This document shows positions 7,198-9,080 of a stretch of DNA of 9,080 nt, piece after piece (position 1 is the first letter of the stretch; each line of letters starts with the position of its first letter). The translations under genes and the position numbers were made by a program. Source of the stretch: Acidobacteriota bacterium. Lineage in GTDB: Bacteria > Acidobacteriota > Polarisedimenticolia > JAPUIV01. Under the pieces are notes generated by a model that saw only the letters and a list, made by a program, of their open reading frames with translations, was not told the DNA's origin and did not search any database. Where the stretch lies: positions 1 through 9,080 of the forward strand of contig JAPUIV010000156.1 of NCBI GenBank assembly GCA_027296665.1. The letters are read 5' to 3'.

Positions 7198-7228
7198 CGC
7201 GCCCCGGGGCCCCCGGCCGCCAGGCGCG
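7198..7228 (+). promoter_or_regulatory. GC-rich hairpin in the 5' leader of the POT gene
   Basis: CGCGCC (7198-7203) pairs with GGCGCG (7223-7228). Inside, CCGGG (7204-7208) can pair with CCCGG (7212-7216), so most of the segment can be double-stranded. No T-run follows and the ribosome binding site (7246-7250) is outside, so it is neither a clear terminator nor a simple occluding element. It could stabilise the mRNA 5' end or be a protein site. Function is unknown. Confidence 0.35.
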
Positions 7229-7256
7229 GTCCGTTTCACCTTCAAAAGGAAAGCCC

Positions 7257-8606
7257 ATGGCGACCGACCTTCCGATCCGCGAGGATTTTCTTGGCCACCC
7301 GAAAGGGCTGTTCATCCTGTTCTTCACGGAACTCTGGGAACGCTTCAGCTACTACGGCATGCGCGCCATCCTGGTGCTGTTCGTGGTCGCGGAAGTCAAG
7401 GACGGGATGCTGGGCGGTCTGGGGTGGTCGAAGGTAGCGGCCCTCAGCCTGTACGGCTGGTACACCATGAGCGTGTACGTCGCCTCGATCCCCGGCGGGT
7501 TGATCGCCGACCGGCTGCTGGGAAGGCGCAAGACCGTCATGCTGGGCGGCTTGACGCTGTGCGTTGGCCACCTCGTCCTGGCGATGCATGGGATCGGCTT
7601 CTTCTACCTCGGCCTGGGGCTCATTGTCGCCGGTGTGGGACTTCTCAAGCCCAACATCTCCACGATGGTTGGCGAGCTCTACCGGCAGGGCGACCCGCGA
7701 CGCGACAAGGGCTTCATGATCTTTTACATGGGGATCAATATCGGCGCCTTTCTCAGCGGCATCATCGTCGGCTACGTCGGTCAGAAGATCGGCTGGCACT
7801 ACGGCTTCGGCCTGGCCGGGATCGGCATGCTGCTCGGACAGGCGGTCTACATTCTGGGCCAGCGCCATCTGGCCGGCATTGGCATGCCCCCGGAACGCAT
7901 CCACAAGGGAAGCGAGAAAACCACGGCCCCTCTCACCCGGGTCGAAAAGGATCGTGTCCTCGTTCTTCTCCTGTCGTTCCTGATCGTCGTCGTCTTCTGG
8001 GGGGCGTTCGAGCAGGCAGGCGGCCTGATGAACCTGTTCACGGATGAGAAGACGAATCGGGTATTGCTGGGATGGGAGATCCCGGCGAGCTGGTTCCAGT
8101 CGCTGAACCCGCTGTTCATCATCCTGCTAGCCACCGCGGTCGGCGCCTTCTGGTTCCGCTGGCAGAAGAAGGGACGCGAGTCGTCATCACTATTCAAGAT
8201 GGGCGTGGGTACCGCCATCATGGGTTTCGGCTTCCTGTTCATGGCCATCGCCACCGTGCAGGCCGGCAACGAAGGCAAGGCCTGGATGATCTGGATTGTC
8301 CTGGCCTACCTCTTCCACACCATTGGCGAGCTGTCGTCCTCGCCGGTCGCGCTGTCGTTCATCACCAAGCTGGCGCCGCTCAAGTACGCCTCCCTGATGA
8401 TGGGCACCTACTTCGCCGTGACCGGACTGGGGAACAAGGTGGCCGGTATCCTCGGAGAACTCGCCGTCGGCAACCTGGGCGAACTGAACACCTTCGTCGG
8501 CATCCTGGTCTTTTGCGTCCTGTTCGGCGGGCTGGTCATCGTCTTCCTCAAGCCGCTCAAGCGCCTCACGCATGGCGCCGAGGACCTGACGGACAAGGCG
8601 CCCTAG
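7257..8606 (+). CDS. POT/PTR2-family proton-coupled di/tripeptide transporter
   Basis: A 449-residue inner-membrane protein of the major facilitator superfamily. The ATG at 7257 is preceded by AAGGA (7246-7250) at a spacing of six. POT signatures are intact: the proton-coupling motif E25-L-W-E28-R29-F30 followed by SYYG in helix 1, GVGLLKPNIS (126-135) with K131 matching the conserved helix-4 lysine, FYMGINIGAF (156-165), FWGAFEQAGG (247-256), and GELSSSPVALSF with E358 matching the helix-10 glutamate that binds the peptide N-terminus. Many hydrophobic segments span the whole length. It is slightly short for the family (often about 450-500) but shows no break. It should import di- and tripeptides with protons, the size of product the upstream M2 peptidase releases. 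Codon use leans to GGC, TTC, CTG and CGC, unlike the neighbouring genes. Its stop overlaps that of the opposing gene. Confidence 0.95.
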   Translation: MATDLPIREDFLGHPKGLFILFFTELWERFSYYGMRAILVLFVVAEVKDGMLGGLGWSKVAALSLYGWYTMSVYVASIPGGLIADRLLGRRKTVMLGGLTLCVGHLVLAMHGIGFFYLGLGLIVAGVGLLKPNISTMVGELYRQGDPRRDKGFMIFYMGINIGAFLSGIIVGYVGQKIGWHYGFGLAGIGMLLGQAVYILGQRHLAGIGMPPERIHKGSEKTTAPLTRVEKDRVLVLLLSFLIVVVFWGAFEQAGGLMNLFTDEKTNRVLLGWEIPASWFQSLNPLFIILLATAVGAFWFRWQKKGRESSSLFKMGVGTAIMGFGFLFMAIATVQAGNEGKAWMIWIVLAYLFHTIGELSSSPVALSFITKLAPLKYASLMMGTYFAVTGLGNKVAGILGELAVGNLGELNTFVGILVFCVLFGGLVIVFLKPLKRLTHGAEDLTDKAP

Positions 8607-9080
8607 TCCGGCCCCGGGTTCTGCCGGAGATGGCGCACCCAGGCGGGAGGCAGGTTTCGGACCACCACCTTCCTTTCCACCTGATGGCCGTCGAGGAACC
8701 GGTGCAGGACACGATCCAGCGAGCGGATGCGCTTCCGCCCCGCCGGCCCGCCGGTGTACCGCCGCAGGGCGCGCATCCCCACATATTCGAAATAGCTCAG
8801 AGTTCCCCCTTCCCGGCACAGGCAGGTCAGGAGGCGAAGGATGCGGTCAACTCGCTCGGGGTCGAAATTGTTCAGAGGGAGACTGGAGAACACATAATCG
8901 AAACGCTCGGACCGATCGATCGTCTCGATCAGTTTGCCGACTATTCGCAATTCCGGATGATTGCCGCCGTCCGGGCTCCCATTGCGCGGGAGTTGTTCCA
9001 GGCAACGGCGAAAGGCGGGGTTCTGTTCATAGATCACCAGGAGATCCTTCGGACCGAGGTGGGCCAGGATCTTCCGGGTG
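8603..9080 (-). CDS. SAM-dependent methyltransferase, PmtA-like, C-terminal part (5' end outside window)
   Basis: The minus-strand frame is open to the right edge, so only the last 158 residues are present; the GTG at 9037 is internal. GPKDLLVIYEQNPAF (fragment residues 9-23) looks like the strand-2 region of a class I methyltransferase, with the acidic residue that holds the SAM ribose. RFDYVFSSLPLNNF (59-72) is the strand-4 motif, and GGTLSYFEYVG with a late NLPPAWVRHL segment completes a pattern typical of bacterial phospholipid N-methyltransferase (PmtA)-like and rRNA-dimethylase-related proteins. PmtA enzymes methylate phosphatidylethanolamine toward phosphatidylcholine at the inner membrane. 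The glycine-rich SAM motif I lies outside the window. Fold confidence is high; the phosphatidylethanolamine substrate is inference. The stop TAG (8605-8603) is interleaved with that of the POT gene. Confidence 0.8.
   Translation of the reverse strand, partial: TRKILAHLGPKDLLVIYEQNPAFRRCLEQLPRNGSPDGGNHPELRIVGKLIETIDRSERFDYVFSSLPLNNFDPERVDRILRLLTCLCREGGTLSYFEYVGMRALRRYTGGPAGRKRIRSLDRVLHRFLDGHQVERKVVVRNLPPAWVRHLRQNPGPD

Noticed and set aside
7191..7256. Longer N-terminus of the POT transporter starting at a TTG at 7191
   Set aside because: The segment coincides with the GC-rich leader hairpin and precedes a good AAGGA site with an ATG at 7257. POT proteins normally begin shortly before the ExxERF helix.
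7242..7904. Minus-strand open frame (220 codons) opposite the POT gene
   Set aside because: It is a shadow of conserved transmembrane coding sequence with no domain, ribosome binding site or promoter that I can see.
7181..8047. Plus-strand open frame (289 codons) from the ATG at 7181 in another frame over the POT gene
   Set aside because: Its ATG lies at the -10 element, before the predicted transcript start. The protein is Arg/Pro/His-rich, and the overlapping frame encodes an intact POT transporter.
1..9080. Search for a defence system, CRISPR array, mobile element or tRNA
   Set aside because: I saw no regularly spaced direct repeats, transposase or integrase motifs, terminal inverted repeats or tRNA cloverleaf. 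RecD2 next to a nucleotidyltransferase is suggestive, but on its own does not match a defence module I can name.

Overview
This window reads as ordinary chromosomal sequence from a Gram-negative bacterium of moderately high GC content (roughly 60% by eye). The Gram-negative assignment rests on the lipoprotein-type M2 peptidase and the general gene content. I cannot name the phylum from sequence alone. The window is gene-dense: seven protein genes, two of them cut by the window edges, with no gap longer than about 130 bases. I see no rRNA, tRNA, CRISPR array, insertion sequence or phage gene.

Left part (1-1941): the 3' end of a CapK/PaaK-type adenylate-forming enzyme runs rightward and meets, tail to tail, a leftward gene for a nucleotidyltransferase-fold protein (NTP_transf_5-like). 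Only 15 bases separate the two stop codons, and these form a hairpin that includes both stops. Both families are common in surface-polysaccharide loci, so this may be the edge of one.

Centre (871-5175, minus strand): three genes, galT - recD2 - nucleotidyltransferase, overlap head to tail (17 bp and 4 bp) and look like one translationally coupled operon. It is read from a good sigma70-type promoter (TTGACA, 18-base spacer, CATAAT) whose predicted start point falls on the A of the galT ATG, implying a leaderless mRNA. GalT is the Leloir-pathway uridylyltransferase, RecD2 is a 5'-3' SF1B DNA helicase, and the third gene is of unknown substrate.

Right part (5190-8606, plus strand): a lipoprotein M2-family peptidase (homologue of angiotensin-converting enzyme, a dipeptidyl carboxypeptidase) is followed by a POT/PTR2 proton-coupled di/tripeptide transporter with its own near-consensus promoter and a GC-rich leader hairpin. 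Together they could form a peptide-scavenging pair: the peptidase releases dipeptides outside the inner membrane and the transporter imports them. The transporter gene differs in codon use from its neighbours and ends in a CTAG that is also the stop of the opposing gene.

Right edge (8603-9080, minus strand): the 3' end of a SAM-dependent methyltransferase resembling PmtA-type phospholipid N-methyltransferases.

I found no convincing undescribed multi-gene system. The most checkable unusual points are the apparently leaderless galT operon, the odd galT-recD2-nucleotidyltransferase coupling, the peptidase-transporter pairing and the Asp at the ACE chloride-site position.
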